NCBI GenBank assembly: GCA_013214355.1
Contig: JABSSL010000001.1
Location: forward strand, 148,404-212,403
Direction of reading: 5' to 3'
DNA from: Saprospiraceae bacterium
Lineage (GTDB): Bacteria > Bacteroidota > Bacteroidia > Chitinophagales > Saprospiraceae
Length of the DNA stretch: 64,000 nt
The position numbers were made by a program, and so were the translations under genes. The notes beneath the pieces are model-generated. The model made no database searches. It was not told the origin of the DNA and saw only the letters and a program-made list of their open reading frames with translations. Positions 25,122 through 34,544 of the stretch are shown here, in pieces; position 1 is the stretch's first letter; every line of letters starts with the position of its first letter.

Positions 25122-26021
25122 ATGGATAAAGACACTTTATATGCACGATGGCTGAGTGGCGAGATCACTGCTGAGGAAGAGCAGGAACTCAAGCAGAGTG
25201 GTGCGTTGGAGGAACTGGAAGCGATTACTCGCTTTACGGATAGCTCCCGTCTTCCTCCCTACGATCCCAAAGCAGCCTTAGAGAAATTCAAAGCTACTCG
25301 GATGCAGCCCAAAGCGGCTAAAGTTCGCCGATTGGATTGGCGCTGGTATGCAGGAGCCGCGGCTAGCGTAACGGTTTTATTGGGGCTTTGGTTTTGGCTG
25401 GGGTCGGGCAATTCCAGCCTGGATGCCGCGCCTGGGGAGATGGCGGAGCGCACCTTCCAGGATGGTTCTTCGATTGTGCTGAACGATGGCTCTCGCATTA
25501 CTTACCAGGACAGTGATTGGGGCGAAGAGAGAAGGATTAGCTTAGAGGGCGAGGCCTTGTTTGACGTAACCAAAGGAGTCCCTTTCATTGTAGAAACGGC
25601 TCAAGGTGAGGTACGTGTTTTGGGCACCTCATTCAACGTCAGAGCCTGGGATGAGCATTTCCGAATAGAATGCTACAGTGGAAAAGTAGCTATCGAAAGG
25701 AATGGCCAAAGAGATACGATCGTGGCGGGTGAGGCTGGACAGTGGCGGGATAATCAATGGGAAATTGCACGCGATCTAGTGGCTACATCTCCTGCTTGGT
25801 CCGATGGAAAATCAGTGTTTAAAGGAGAACCCTGGAATGCTGCTTTTCAGGAACTAGGACGGCAATACAATGTACAAGTAGAACACCCTGACATTGATGC
25901 CCCCTTTGTCGGAAATTTCCCACATAATAATCTAGATACCGCCTTGTACATACTGCTACGTCCTAAAGGGTTAAAGTATGAAACCAGTGCCGACCGTTCT
26001 GAGGTGAGAATTTTCAAGTAA
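25122..26021 (+). CDS. FecR-family anti-sigma factor
   Basis: I prefer ATG 25122 (MDKDTLYARWLSGEI), 6 bp after AAGGG, over ATG 25116. The 299-residue protein has an N-terminal cytoplasmic anti-sigma helix region, a single membrane segment (WYAGAAASVTVLLGLWFWLG, about residues 75-95), and a periplasmic FecR domain (RTFQDGSSIVLNDGSRITY, EGEALFDVTK, PFIVETAQGEVRVLGTSFNV). A C-terminal STN-like DUF4974-type region ends LRPKGLKYETS. It transmits the receptor signal to the sigma factor. Confidence 0.93.
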   Translation: MDKDTLYARWLSGEITAEEEQELKQSGALEELEAITRFTDSSRLPPYDPKAALEKFKATRMQPKAAKVRRLDWRWYAGAAASVTVLLGLWFWLGSGNSSLDAAPGEMAERTFQDGSSIVLNDGSRITYQDSDWGEERRISLEGEALFDVTKGVPFIVETAQGEVRVLGTSFNVRAWDEHFRIECYSGKVAIERNGQRDTIVAGEAGQWRDNQWEIARDLVATSPAWSDGKSVFKGEPWNAAFQELGRQYNVQVEHPDIDAPFVGNFPHNNLDTALYILLRPKGLKYETSADRSEVRIFK

Positions 26022-26105
26022 AACCCAATACTACACCCCTTCATCGAGTAGATCCAAATCTTGTATCTTTAAGCATATCTTTCATCATAATCCCTTGAAT
26101 TCACT

Positions 26106-28706
26106 ATGCGGTGGCATATACTATTGAGTTTTCTGGTAATAAGTATTCCCCAGTTAGTGATAGCTCAAACATCCGTTCTTCAATTCGAAAGTACTCCGCT
26201 GGCGGATGTCTTTAAACAAATTGAGCGCAAGTCAGATCTCACCTTTAATTATGATCAAACACTAGTAGAACCGTATCAATTTACTGGGAAGCTAGCTATC
26301 GGATCAAATAACTACCTAGATAAACTGTTAGCTAGCACTCCTTTAAGTTTTGAAATTCTCAACAAGAACGTTTTGGTCTTTCTGGCGGAGAAGCAGGAAT
26401 ATTCCATTTGTGGCTATCTCATGGATGCCACGTCCAGCTACCCTTTAGGTTACGCCAATATCTTCACTGCAGACGGACTTCAGGGGACACAATCCGCTCT
26501 GGATGGTCGCTTCGAATGTAAAATAACGGCTCGCAAGAACGAGTTGATCACCTTAAGTTATTTGGGATATCAGAAAAAGAAGGTTCCAATTCAAACCTTT
26601 GCTGGAGATAACTGTCCCACCTTTTTGCTAAACATGGATCCCCTCGTATTTGGCACAGAAATTATCGTTAAAGATTATATTCTTGATGGTATCGAGGAAG
26701 GGGATCATTACAATGCGGTAGATATCAGTTTCCAACGGATTGCCAATAACTATGTAAACATTGAACAAGACTTACTGAAGACCATCCAATATCTACCCGG
26801 AATCTCTAGCAGTGACGAAAGCGCTACCAACATCCAGATTCGTGGCGGATCGGCAGATCAAAATTTGATCCGTTGGGAGGGAGTAAGCCTGTATGAACCT
26901 GGACACTTCTTTGGAATGATCTCAGCTATCAATCCTTTTGTGGTGGAAAATGTGAAGGTTTACAAGGGAGTATTCGATCCTTCTTATGATGATCGAGTGG
27001 GTGGCGTGGTAGATATATCCTTGAATGATTCCATCGCTACGACCTTCAAGGCTGGCTTAGGCACCACGCTGACTGAAGCACATGCTTTTATCGATTTGCC
27101 CATTCAGCCGAAGAAATTGTCTCTATTATTATCCGGTAGGCGATCGCTTACCCCTTTATTTGGTACGCCTACTATGGAAAGCTATACCAATAGGGTATTT
27201 CAAGGCACCAAAGTGGTGGAAACAGAAGATGAACTAAGCCCTGAGCAAGCCCTGAGGTTTTATGATTGGAACGGCAAACTCAATTGGCAACTGGCCAAAA
27301 ATGCTCGCCTGAAACTAAGCTACTTCAAAAGCCAGAATGATTTCAACTTTACGACTCAGCTTTTTGAAGAAGACTGGCTGACGACCGATGATGTGATCTT
27401 TGGCACCGAGGCCATTAGCACAAGTCTAGATCTCGCCCTTAGTCCAAAGTGGTCCAGCAAAATCTTTGGCAGCTATTCAAACTATAAAAATGACTACAAT
27501 TATTTAATTGAAGAGGAGGAGGAAGACAGCACGGGAGCACAGATTTTTCTCAACAATGTTTTCAATCAGATACGCGACCTCTCCCTTGGTCTGACTAACC
27601 ATTGGGCCTGGACGCCTAATATTTCTTTACAATTGGGATACACCTTCAACCAAAAGTTAGTGGATTTTAATATTGATTACAGATCGATCTTTGAAGGGCA
27701 ACACCAAGATCTGAATAATCAAATAGGAAGCTTTCACAACCTATATTCAAGTTTGCAGTATCAAAATCAAAAGTGGCAATTAGATTTTGGACTTCGGGGC
27801 ACCTACTACCAGGAAGTCCAGCAAATCGCCCTTTCCCCTCGTTTCAATGCTCAGCTGGCTCTGAATAAGAAGCTGAAGTTGAAGTTTTCGGCAGGTCTAT
27901 TGCAGCAATACATTACGCAGTTGCGGGAATTTGGAGAAAATGATCTCGAGATCAATAGCCCGGTCTGGGTGATTAGTCGAACCGAAACCAACAATTCACA
28001 AGAAGCTCAAAAACTGGCGCTAGGTGCTCTTTACCAAGGCAAAGGGTGGCTATTCGACATAGAAGCCTATCATCACTTTACTAGGGGATTGTCGACCTAC
28101 TCCTCTGCCTTCCGGAGACAAGACAATATAGAGGAATTCGCCTCCGGAGATTCTAGAGCTAGTGGAATCGACCTATTAGTGACCAAGCACTGGAAAAACT
28201 ATAAGCTGTGGTTCAATTATAGTTTTAGCGATGCTACCTACCTTTTCCCAGCTATTGAAGAGGAGCCTTTCGCAGCGACAAATAATCAGCCACACAAGCT
28301 GAGTGTTATGAATAGCTTCACTCATGGCCAATGGACATTATCCCTCAACTATCAATATCGCAGTGGTTTACCGTTTTCCGCGCCGGAGGATCTTGAAGCG
28401 TATTATGATGAAGAGGATGAGGAATTTTATTATGAATTGCTTTACCCTTCACTCAACGCTGATAAACTCCCCGACTATCAGCGCCTAGATCTAAGTTTAA
28501 GTCGAAAATTCTCTATATCTGGAAATAATGGAAAGGGAGAAGTAGCCTTATCCTTCCTCAACGTATTGGATAGTGAAAATCTCTTTCAGCGGGATCACTA
28601 CATATTTGTCGATGAAGAACTAGAAGATCCAGAACCTCAATTGGGTGTATTCGATAGATTGCTGTTGGGTCAGAGTATGCAGTGTTTATTTCGAGTCTAT
28701 TGGTGA
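26106..28706 (+). CDS. TonB-dependent receptor with STN signalling and carboxypeptidase-like domains
   Basis: The 866-residue outer-membrane protein begins with a signal peptide (ends VIAQ), then an STN signalling domain (about 22-95), a carboxypeptidase-regulatory-like domain (about 98-175: GYLMDATSSYPLGYANIF), a plug (LLKTIQYLPGISSSDES, NIQIRGGSADQNLIRWEG) and a 22-strand barrel ending LFRVYW. It imports a ligand and signals to FecR. No SusD partner follows, so a sugar-polymer role is not indicated; siderophore or small-molecule uptake is as likely. A possible -7 box TATCTTTA lies near 26067. Confidence 0.93.
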   Translation: MRWHILLSFLVISIPQLVIAQTSVLQFESTPLADVFKQIERKSDLTFNYDQTLVEPYQFTGKLAIGSNNYLDKLLASTPLSFEILNKNVLVFLAEKQEYSICGYLMDATSSYPLGYANIFTADGLQGTQSALDGRFECKITARKNELITLSYLGYQKKKVPIQTFAGDNCPTFLLNMDPLVFGTEIIVKDYILDGIEEGDHYNAVDISFQRIANNYVNIEQDLLKTIQYLPGISSSDESATNIQIRGGSADQNLIRWEGVSLYEPGHFFGMISAINPFVVENVKVYKGVFDPSYDDRVGGVVDISLNDSIATTFKAGLGTTLTEAHAFIDLPIQPKKLSLLLSGRRSLTPLFGTPTMESYTNRVFQGTKVVETEDELSPEQALRFYDWNGKLNWQLAKNARLKLSYFKSQNDFNFTTQLFEEDWLTTDDVIFGTEAISTSLDLALSPKWSSKIFGSYSNYKNDYNYLIEEEEEDSTGAQIFLNNVFNQIRDLSLGLTNHWAWTPNISLQLGYTFNQKLVDFNIDYRSIFEGQHQDLNNQIGSFHNLYSSLQYQNQKWQLDFGLRGTYYQEVQQIALSPRFNAQLALNKKLKLKFSAGLLQQYITQLREFGENDLEINSPVWVISRTETNNSQEAQKLALGALYQGKGWLFDIEAYHHFTRGLSTYSSAFRRQDNIEEFASGDSRASGIDLLVTKHWKNYKLWFNYSFSDATYLFPAIEEEPFAATNNQPHKLSVMNSFTHGQWTLSLNYQYRSGLPFSAPEDLEAYYDEEDEEFYYELLYPSLNADKLPDYQRLDLSLSRKFSISGNNGKGEVALSFLNVLDSENLFQRDHYIFVDEELEDPEPQLGVFDRLLLGQSMQCLFRVYW

Positions 28707-28719
28707 TATGATAAAGAAA

Positions 28720-28747
28720 GGAAGTCGATTTTGCTGAACCAACTTCC
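28720..28747 (+). terminator. Probable terminator after the TonB receptor gene
   Basis: GGAAGT (28720-28725) pairs with ACTTCC (28742-28747), extended by flanking A/T pairs. It lies 14 bp past the stop and before the convergent gene ending at 28785. The stem is short. Confidence 0.45.
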
Positions 28748-28784
28748 TACTTTCCATACACTATTTGTTGTCTCTTGTCTTTGC

Positions 28785-30152
28785 CTATCGAGTAATCTTT
28801 ACTACTCTTTCCGTCATACGTTGACGTCCATCTCTGGTAGTCATAGCCAAAATATAGACTCCATCTGGAAAATTAGATAAGTCGAAGGTGTGTCGATTGG
28901 TCCCAATCTGAGATCGATACTGTCCCTGCAAAATAGTACTGCCCATCGTGTTAGAAAAATAGTAGGTCAATGGCTCTTGCTCCAGTGTATTGAACTCTAG
29001 GACAATGTTGGCATTCGTCGGGTTGGGAAAGACCTTGTAGTTGGCAATCGGCGAATCTGGATCATCGGTGGCATTAACACCAGTAGTGCTAAAATAGACG
29101 GAAGCGCTCCAGGCTATTTCCTCCCCACAAATAACCCCAATCTGCAGGATGTAATCCGTGTACGGCTCCAATTCTTCAATTAGCATACTGGTCTCTTCCG
29201 TTTCATCATCCTCAATATTCAATTCATCCGCTTTGGTGTAACGTATGAAATACAAGTCGAAATCACCAGCGCCCGGCCAACTTACCAGCGCAGAATTTCC
29301 CGTAATCTCAGTGACCATAATTCCATCTACCCTGAAACAATCCGGATCCTGCTCCCCTGTAGTGAAATTTTCAACCTCAGAATAAAAAGTCTCATCATCA
29401 CAAATAATCGCTACCCGAAATTCATAGTCCGTATCAGGTGCTAGATTAATGAGCAGGATTTCAGCTTCATCCGTTTCGGCTTCCATCCACTCTCCCTCGC
29501 CCGTCCGATATTCAACCACAAAGAAAGCCTCATCTCCCGCTAGCTCATAATCCCAGCTTAAGTAGGCTTCTGACTCTGTCACAGCCTCCACATATACCCC
29601 CTCTATGAAGGCACATTCATCTCCCCTGCTAGGAATGCTATCTAAAGATTGATTGGATAGCAAATTGAACTTGATCTCCGCCAGTCCATAACAGGACTCG
29701 TCTCCATGATTAGATAGAGCCGTTAATAACACGTATCGCGCTTGAAGTCCTACCATATCCGGTCCAGAGAATCCTCCATACACAGCCTCGCCCGTCCCCA
29801 TTGGGAAGACCATTTCACCCCAGTAAGTCCACACTTGCCCATCGACGGAATAATCCACTTTCACTTGTTGAAATCCGCGTTGCAGTTGGTTTGGATCATT
29901 GGTATTCCAAACCCAGGTTTTCGACAAATTCCGAACGCTCCCAAAATCGTATTGTATCCAATGCGTATTTCCATATTCTGCCTTTGGGCTTAGGCTAGGC
30001 TGGCAGGATGCCCAAGTATCCAGCCAGATGTTAGCATCAGCATCTTCGCATTGGGCGGACAGGAGATTGGCGACTAGGAGCATACCTAAGATTAGGTATC
30101 CACTCACGGGGTGAGTACTCACCCGGTGAGTGGTAAGTGTCCAGTTTTTCAT
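28785..30152 (-). CDS. Secreted discoidin / fibronectin-III protein with type IX sorting domain
   Basis: The 455-residue protein has an N-terminal signal peptide (LILGMLLVANLLSAQ), a discoidin (F5/8 type C)-like domain (about 35-175: THWIQYDFGSVRNLSKTWVWN, KVDYSVDGQVW), two fibronectin-III domains (about 185-270 and 275-360) and a C-terminal T9SS type A sorting domain (YKVFPNPTNANIVLEF ... GVYILAMTTRDG). It should be exported through T9SS and sit on the cell surface, binding glycans or protein. Codons 7-24 contain two adjacent palindromes (30082-30133). It is the last gene of a four-gene set with DUF1501, SGNH and DUF1800 genes. Confidence 0.88.
   Translation of the reverse strand: MKNWTLTTHRVSTHPVSGYLILGMLLVANLLSAQCEDADANIWLDTWASCQPSLSPKAEYGNTHWIQYDFGSVRNLSKTWVWNTNDPNQLQRGFQQVKVDYSVDGQVWTYWGEMVFPMGTGEAVYGGFSGPDMVGLQARYVLLTALSNHGDESCYGLAEIKFNLLSNQSLDSIPSRGDECAFIEGVYVEAVTESEAYLSWDYELAGDEAFFVVEYRTGEGEWMEAETDEAEILLINLAPDTDYEFRVAIICDDETFYSEVENFTTGEQDPDCFRVDGIMVTEITGNSALVSWPGAGDFDLYFIRYTKADELNIEDDETEETSMLIEELEPYTDYILQIGVICGEEIAWSASVYFSTTGVNATDDPDSPIANYKVFPNPTNANIVLEFNTLEQEPLTYYFSNTMGSTILQGQYRSQIGTNRHTFDLSNFPDGVYILAMTTRDGRQRMTERVVKITR
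30082..30133. repeat. Two adjacent palindromes inside the signal-peptide codons
   Basis: ATACCTAA (30082-30089) and TTAGGTAT (30092-30099) form a perfect 8-bp stem with a 2-base gap. Immediately next, 30100-30133 is a 34-bp palindrome (CCACTCAC ... GTGAGTGG, centred on AGTACT) with one mismatched pair. On the mRNA they lie 20-70 nt after the start codon of the discoidin protein gene. Confidence 0.75.
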
Positions 30153-30251
30153 TTATATCACTTTTAAATGTGTAACAATTTGATAAAAAGCCCCTTATTC
30201 CTTTTCAAGGGTCAAACACTCACTGACAGGAGTGCATCCAATAATCCAGGA

Positions 30252-31661
30252 TCAGGACAGGTTCATAAAGCCCAGTGGTGGAGTCGTAGACATCGTGTTA
30301 TAAAAGTTCCCAATATTAGGGAATAGAATTGGCAGATCCGATTTGGACACGCCATACCATAGCGCCAACTCGGCAAAGTATTCATCCGTTGAGACCTTGG
30401 GTATAAGCACCCCTCCTCCAATCTCCAAGTCCGTGTTCAGGGCCAAGCTAGGGTAAGATCCATAGACTTCCTTTCCTTTCACCTTCCCCCCCATGACTAG
30501 GACATTACCTCCCCACGCATGATCGGTCCCATTTCCATTAGAGGTCAGTGTGCGACCGAAGTCAGAGACAGTGAAGGTGGTGACGCAATCCTCTAGATTT
30601 AGTTCGCCCATAGCGGTTTGGAACTCACTCATGCCTTTGCTTAACATAGTCATTAGAGCACCGTGATTGTTGAGCAATTCATCATGATTATCAAAGCCAT
30701 CGATCCGCACGAAGAAGGTCTGGCGCTTCACCCCTAACTGCTGCCGTACTTTCATGGTTCGTGCCACCATCTGAAGGGATTGTGAAAGCGGATTTGTCGA
30801 GAACGTGGTAGTGAGGGTAGAATTCCCAACAGCTGCGGAGAATAATTCATGTGTGTTTTGGCTAGCTTGTACGACACTAGCATAGGTTTGCTTGAAAATA
30901 TCCTGGTACTGCTTTTCCATCAGGCTCTTGACCGCAGAGGTACGAATCTGGTCAAAGGTAGAAGTACCATTATAGCCACGGATTCCAATGCTACCAGTTC
31001 CTGTTGGCAGAATACTGTATTCGGCAGACTGCTCGCCTAGCTGAAAGAGGTTCTTTCCCGCGAGGGAAATGTTCATAGAGATATTTTGGTTAGTATTAGC
31101 AGATTGAACGAGGTCTGCCAGTCGGCCGCCCCAGCCGGTGGGGGAATTAGTTTGGGGAACTGAGGTTTGCCATTGCTTTTCCTGATCTGCGTGGGAGAAT
31201 AGCGCAAAAGGAAGTCGGTAGCTATTGTTATAATCACTTTTGGTGGTAGGCTGAACTAAGGTACCTACATTGCAAAGTACCGCTAACTTTCCTGCATCAA
31301 ACAGCGTCTTTAGCTCTGGCATTGATGGGTGTAGGCCCAACTCTTTTTCATTGTAGGAGGTCGGACTTAAGTTAAGAAGATTGGCTTGCGGGATGGCCTG
31401 ATTACTTCGGGTAGTCTGGTACTCACTGTAATGCTCATTGCTGGTCGGCACGATCATGTTGAAGGAATCATTTCCACCTCCTAACATGATGCAAACCAGC
31501 GCTCGATAATCCTCTCCACCTCCCCACCAGTCGCTACTCATTGATGCGGCATTCATGGACTGTAGATTGAAGAGGGTTGAAAAGAAAGTAGTGCTTCCGA
31601 TCGCAGCACAACTGGCTGTTCCTAGGAATGACCTCCGACTATATTTATGTTCTTTCGACAT
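30252..31661 (-). CDS. DUF1501 protein (Tat-exported, sulfatase-like fold)
   Basis: The 469-residue protein begins with a twin-arginine signal (YSRRSFLGTASCAAIG), so it is exported folded. The body is DUF1501: ALVCIMLGGGNDSFNMIVP, a LHPSMPELKTLFDAGKLAVLCNVGT segment, FFVRIDGFDNHDELLNNH, TVSDFGRTLTSNGNGTDHAWGG and VMGGKVKGKEVYGSYP. The family belongs to the alkaline-phosphatase/sulfatase-like superfamily, but its substrate is unknown. It almost always accompanies a DUF1800 gene, as here with one SGNH gene between. Confidence 0.92.
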   Translation of the reverse strand: MSKEHKYSRRSFLGTASCAAIGSTTFFSTLFNLQSMNAASMSSDWWGGGEDYRALVCIMLGGGNDSFNMIVPTSNEHYSEYQTTRSNQAIPQANLLNLSPTSYNEKELGLHPSMPELKTLFDAGKLAVLCNVGTLVQPTTKSDYNNSYRLPFALFSHADQEKQWQTSVPQTNSPTGWGGRLADLVQSANTNQNISMNISLAGKNLFQLGEQSAEYSILPTGTGSIGIRGYNGTSTFDQIRTSAVKSLMEKQYQDIFKQTYASVVQASQNTHELFSAAVGNSTLTTTFSTNPLSQSLQMVARTMKVRQQLGVKRQTFFVRIDGFDNHDELLNNHGALMTMLSKGMSEFQTAMGELNLEDCVTTFTVSDFGRTLTSNGNGTDHAWGGNVLVMGGKVKGKEVYGSYPSLALNTDLEIGGGVLIPKVSTDEYFAELALWYGVSKSDLPILFPNIGNFYNTMSTTPPLGFMNLS

Positions 31662-31707
31662 GTTATTCTGATTTTTTAGAACTCATAATTGAACTGGAGC
31701 GCTTAGC

Positions 31708-32466
31708 TTATTTCGTGATGTTCAACTCGATGGCGGCGAAGTAGCGATCAGCCACCAATCTAGCTCCCGCAAGATTGTAATGGACCGGATCTGCTAAGTA
31801 TTCGTCCTTCCAGTCTGCAGCCATATCGACGGCAATAACCTTAGAATTGGCATTGGATTTACGCTGTGCCACCTCCAGGATACTCGCATTAAAAGTGTTG
31901 AATTGTGTGGTGAAAGCTGGTGTCATTATAGTTGAAACTCCAGGAGCAATCTGCTCCAGAAAAATGATAACTTTCGGAGACTGTGCTTGTAACTGGTCAA
32001 TAATGCCTTCAATATTGGCGATAGTAGCAGCCGGGGTAGCCCCAGCATCTAGCAGGTCATTTCCACCGATACCTAGTAAGACGATATCTGGCACACCGTA
32101 GTCATTGCCAATCTGCATTAGTGTTTCCAGGATATCTGTGGTAATGGCTCCACCGGTTCCTTCGTGATCATTGTCAAAACAAGTTCCCTGCACGGGTGCC
32201 TGCACGGCTTCCTCCTTTCTTGAACCAATGAAGTCCACATCCCAAGCATTTTCCATTAGTTTTTTCCATAAGGAGTATCGATAGCTTTCGTATTCCGGGC
32301 TGCCGCCTTCTACTCTAGAATCGCCTAAGGGAAGAATTTTGAGCGTCGTATCTGAAGACAATATGGGGTTGCAGTCCTGTACCGGATTACCCTCATCCTC
32401 ACAGCTAATCAAGAAAAATACAATGACCAAAAGAGCAAAGCCCTTTTTTGCAAATTGAACGTACAT
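31708..32466 (-). CDS. SGNH/GDSL-family hydrolase lipoprotein
   Basis: The 252-residue protein has a lipoprotein signal with lipobox LISC (about residues 18-21). SGNH blocks are all visible: LPLGDSRVEGG (nucleophile Ser), a GTGGAITTD block, GIGGNDLLD (Asn), and the C-terminal DPVHYNLAG (Asp and His). It is an ester hydrolase acting outside the inner membrane, for example on acetylated or acylated carbohydrate; the substrate is unknown. It lies between DUF1800 (41 bp upstream) and DUF1501 (46 bp downstream), so one operon is likely. Confidence 0.9.
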   Translation of the reverse strand: MYVQFAKKGFALLVIVFFLISCEDEGNPVQDCNPILSSDTTLKILPLGDSRVEGGSPEYESYRYSLWKKLMENAWDVDFIGSRKEEAVQAPVQGTCFDNDHEGTGGAITTDILETLMQIGNDYGVPDIVLLGIGGNDLLDAGATPAATIANIEGIIDQLQAQSPKVIIFLEQIAPGVSTIMTPAFTTQFNTFNASILEVAQRKSNANSKVIAVDMAADWKDEYLADPVHYNLAGARLVADRYFAAIELNITK

Positions 32467-32507
32467 ATGTAGTAGTTGAAAGGGTTGAAATATGGGGTTA
32501 ATGACTA

Positions 32508-34379
32508 TTACTTCAGGATCGCGTAGTCGGGAGCAATCAGGATCAGATACAGGGCCATCTTTAGCCGTTCCTCCGGCGTCTCCAATTGTGTAAGCGCACC
32601 ACTAATGATTTGCTTGGTGTCATCCTGTAACAAGCCATTAGCAATGAGAATATCGAGGTAGTCGACTAGCTCTGAAGGATCAGCCGTGAGCGGTAGAACC
32701 TCAGAGAAATCCATCTGATACAGCAGTGGGGCCTCTGCATAATCTTCTTCCTCATCTTCCTCTTCCTCCTCCTCGTCTCCATCTTCTTCGCCTCCTTCCT
32801 CCTCGTCATCTCCGTCTTCTTCTTCCTCTTCTTCAAAAACCTCGTCTCCAATACACTCTGATGCTAGGTAACTACTCCTAATGGTCCTTAGATCCACATC
32901 ATTGACAATTCCTATGGCATTGGTGGAATTCAGGATCTGGAAAGTTGGAGCCGTTAAGTAATTCTGGTTAATTGGCCCTTGAGGGCTATAATCCGGTAGG
33001 AAAAAGTTGAATACGCTGGGCGACTCCAAGGGCGACTGACCCGTCTGGTCCGCAAAACACCCCAGCAAGGTGAAATAATCTTCATTGGGATTGGTGGATA
33101 AATGAAAGGCTTTTAGAAGATTCATCAGTCGGACCACGGGTTCTCGCAATTTTCCGAAGGTATAGCCTTCTGTAAGATTACAAGTCCTGGCTTCGGGGTG
33201 CAGTAGGATGGCTTTGAGCACCGTCTGGAAATTGTTGGCGGCATTGGGATCAAAGGCAGCTCCGACATCCTGGACATAGGTAGCACTAGGATTGGAGGTG
33301 GTAAAGAGCTTAATCAAGGATTTACTAATGAAAGGAGCGGTGTTGGGGTGATTGGATAGATGGGCGATGGTTTGATTGATATCATCCATGCCAGATTGAT
33401 TAGCCGGTAACACTACTCCATTCAAGAGATGTTTTTCACTCGTATCGTGATAATCGGGATACATTTTCATGGGGTTCACCACGATCGGGACCACATCTTC
33501 CAATAGTTCATTCGTTACTAGACCAAATACACCATTTGGCACCCCCGCTCCAAGTCCCGTGAAAACTTGCGCAAATTCCTTGATATCAGCATTGGTGTAA
33601 GTAGGTATAAATTGACCTTGCTCATCCCGACGACGAAGGCCATTGGGGTTGAGTTCCCAGAGGCCGATGCTGAACAGCTGCATGATTTCCCTGGCATAGT
33701 TTTCATCTGGATGGATATTCTCAGCAAGGTTCTCTTTTGGGTTATTGAAATGGGAAAGGAAAAACCCCATCGCTGGACTAAGGGTCACATCGGTAAGTAA
33801 GGTTTGATAGTTGGTAAAAGCATTGGTCTGCAGCATTTCATAATAGGTACCAATGATCTGCCCGACGTCTTCAAAGAAGTCTGATTTATCATTGATTACC
33901 ATAATCTGACTCAGGTTGAAGGTCATTCTCTGTCTCAGTAGATCTGGCGAACTAAGATTATTGGTCATCCAGGCAGAGCGGAAGTACACATGAAAGATGG
34001 GTTCTTCAATCGATTCCCCCTCATCCCCGTACAGTAGGTTGTGAATGAGCATCTCATCCATAATCGAGACCTTAGGGAGTTGGAATTGCTCGTCCAACCA
34101 GGCCTCATACCCCATAGCAGCCGTCATCTGTATGGTAGCATAATCGGCGCCCATTGTAGCTTGTGCTAGAAAGCGAGAAGCCGCTTTCAACTGCTCTTGG
34201 TTTTGGATCGGGAATCCATCCACTGTTCGTTGACCATCTGTTTCATTGGAGGCAGAGGAGGAAGTAGTGACGACGACATGATTATCGTGCCCTCCCCCTA
34301 GGTAATCTAGGTGCTTCAACTGAGCTTGAGCGAAGATCGGCCAACTCAGCAGCAAAAACAAGAAGCCTAATTTTTCCAT
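32508..34379 (-). CDS. DUF1800 secreted protein with a Glu/Asp-rich insert
   Basis: The 623-residue protein has a signal peptide (FLFLLLSWPIFAQAQ) and the DUF1800 body: AASRFLAQATMGAD, YEAWLDEQF, LLRQRMTFNLSQIMVI, NYAREIMQLFSIGLWELNPNGLRRRDEQG, ADIKEFAQVFTGLG, LIKLFTTSNPSATYV, FGKLREPVVRLMNLLKAF and SPSVFNFFLPDYSP. Between about residues 508 and 550 is an almost pure Glu/Asp/Gly tract, likely a disordered or calcium-binding loop. DUF1800 function is not established; partners are DUF1501 proteins. It is first in the operon. Confidence 0.92.
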   Translation of the reverse strand: MEKLGFLFLLLSWPIFAQAQLKHLDYLGGGHDNHVVVTTSSSASNETDGQRTVDGFPIQNQEQLKAASRFLAQATMGADYATIQMTAAMGYEAWLDEQFQLPKVSIMDEMLIHNLLYGDEGESIEEPIFHVYFRSAWMTNNLSSPDLLRQRMTFNLSQIMVINDKSDFFEDVGQIIGTYYEMLQTNAFTNYQTLLTDVTLSPAMGFFLSHFNNPKENLAENIHPDENYAREIMQLFSIGLWELNPNGLRRRDEQGQFIPTYTNADIKEFAQVFTGLGAGVPNGVFGLVTNELLEDVVPIVVNPMKMYPDYHDTSEKHLLNGVVLPANQSGMDDINQTIAHLSNHPNTAPFISKSLIKLFTTSNPSATYVQDVGAAFDPNAANNFQTVLKAILLHPEARTCNLTEGYTFGKLREPVVRLMNLLKAFHLSTNPNEDYFTLLGCFADQTGQSPLESPSVFNFFLPDYSPQGPINQNYLTAPTFQILNSTNAIGIVNDVDLRTIRSSYLASECIGDEVFEEEEEEDGDDEEEGGEEDGDEEEEEEDEEEDYAEAPLLYQMDFSEVLPLTADPSELVDYLDILIANGLLQDDTKQIISGALTQLETPEERLKMALYLILIAPDYAILK

Positions 34380-34544
34380 ATAAATTGTTTTTGAGTTCTC
34401 TGACCATTTCTTTGTTCAGAGAAGAAGTTTTTGGTGTGTATATGGATGGAACAGGCTTAGCAAGAGATACCCTACCCTACTTGATATTTTTTTATTTTTA
34501 GCCACTGAACTGATTTCCCAAAGTCCATTCATTCAGATGAAGAC

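Noticed and set aside
30203-30217. 15-bp string TTTCAAGGGTCAAAC shared with 46533-46547
   Set aside because: The match does not extend on either side, has no dyad symmetry and may be chance.
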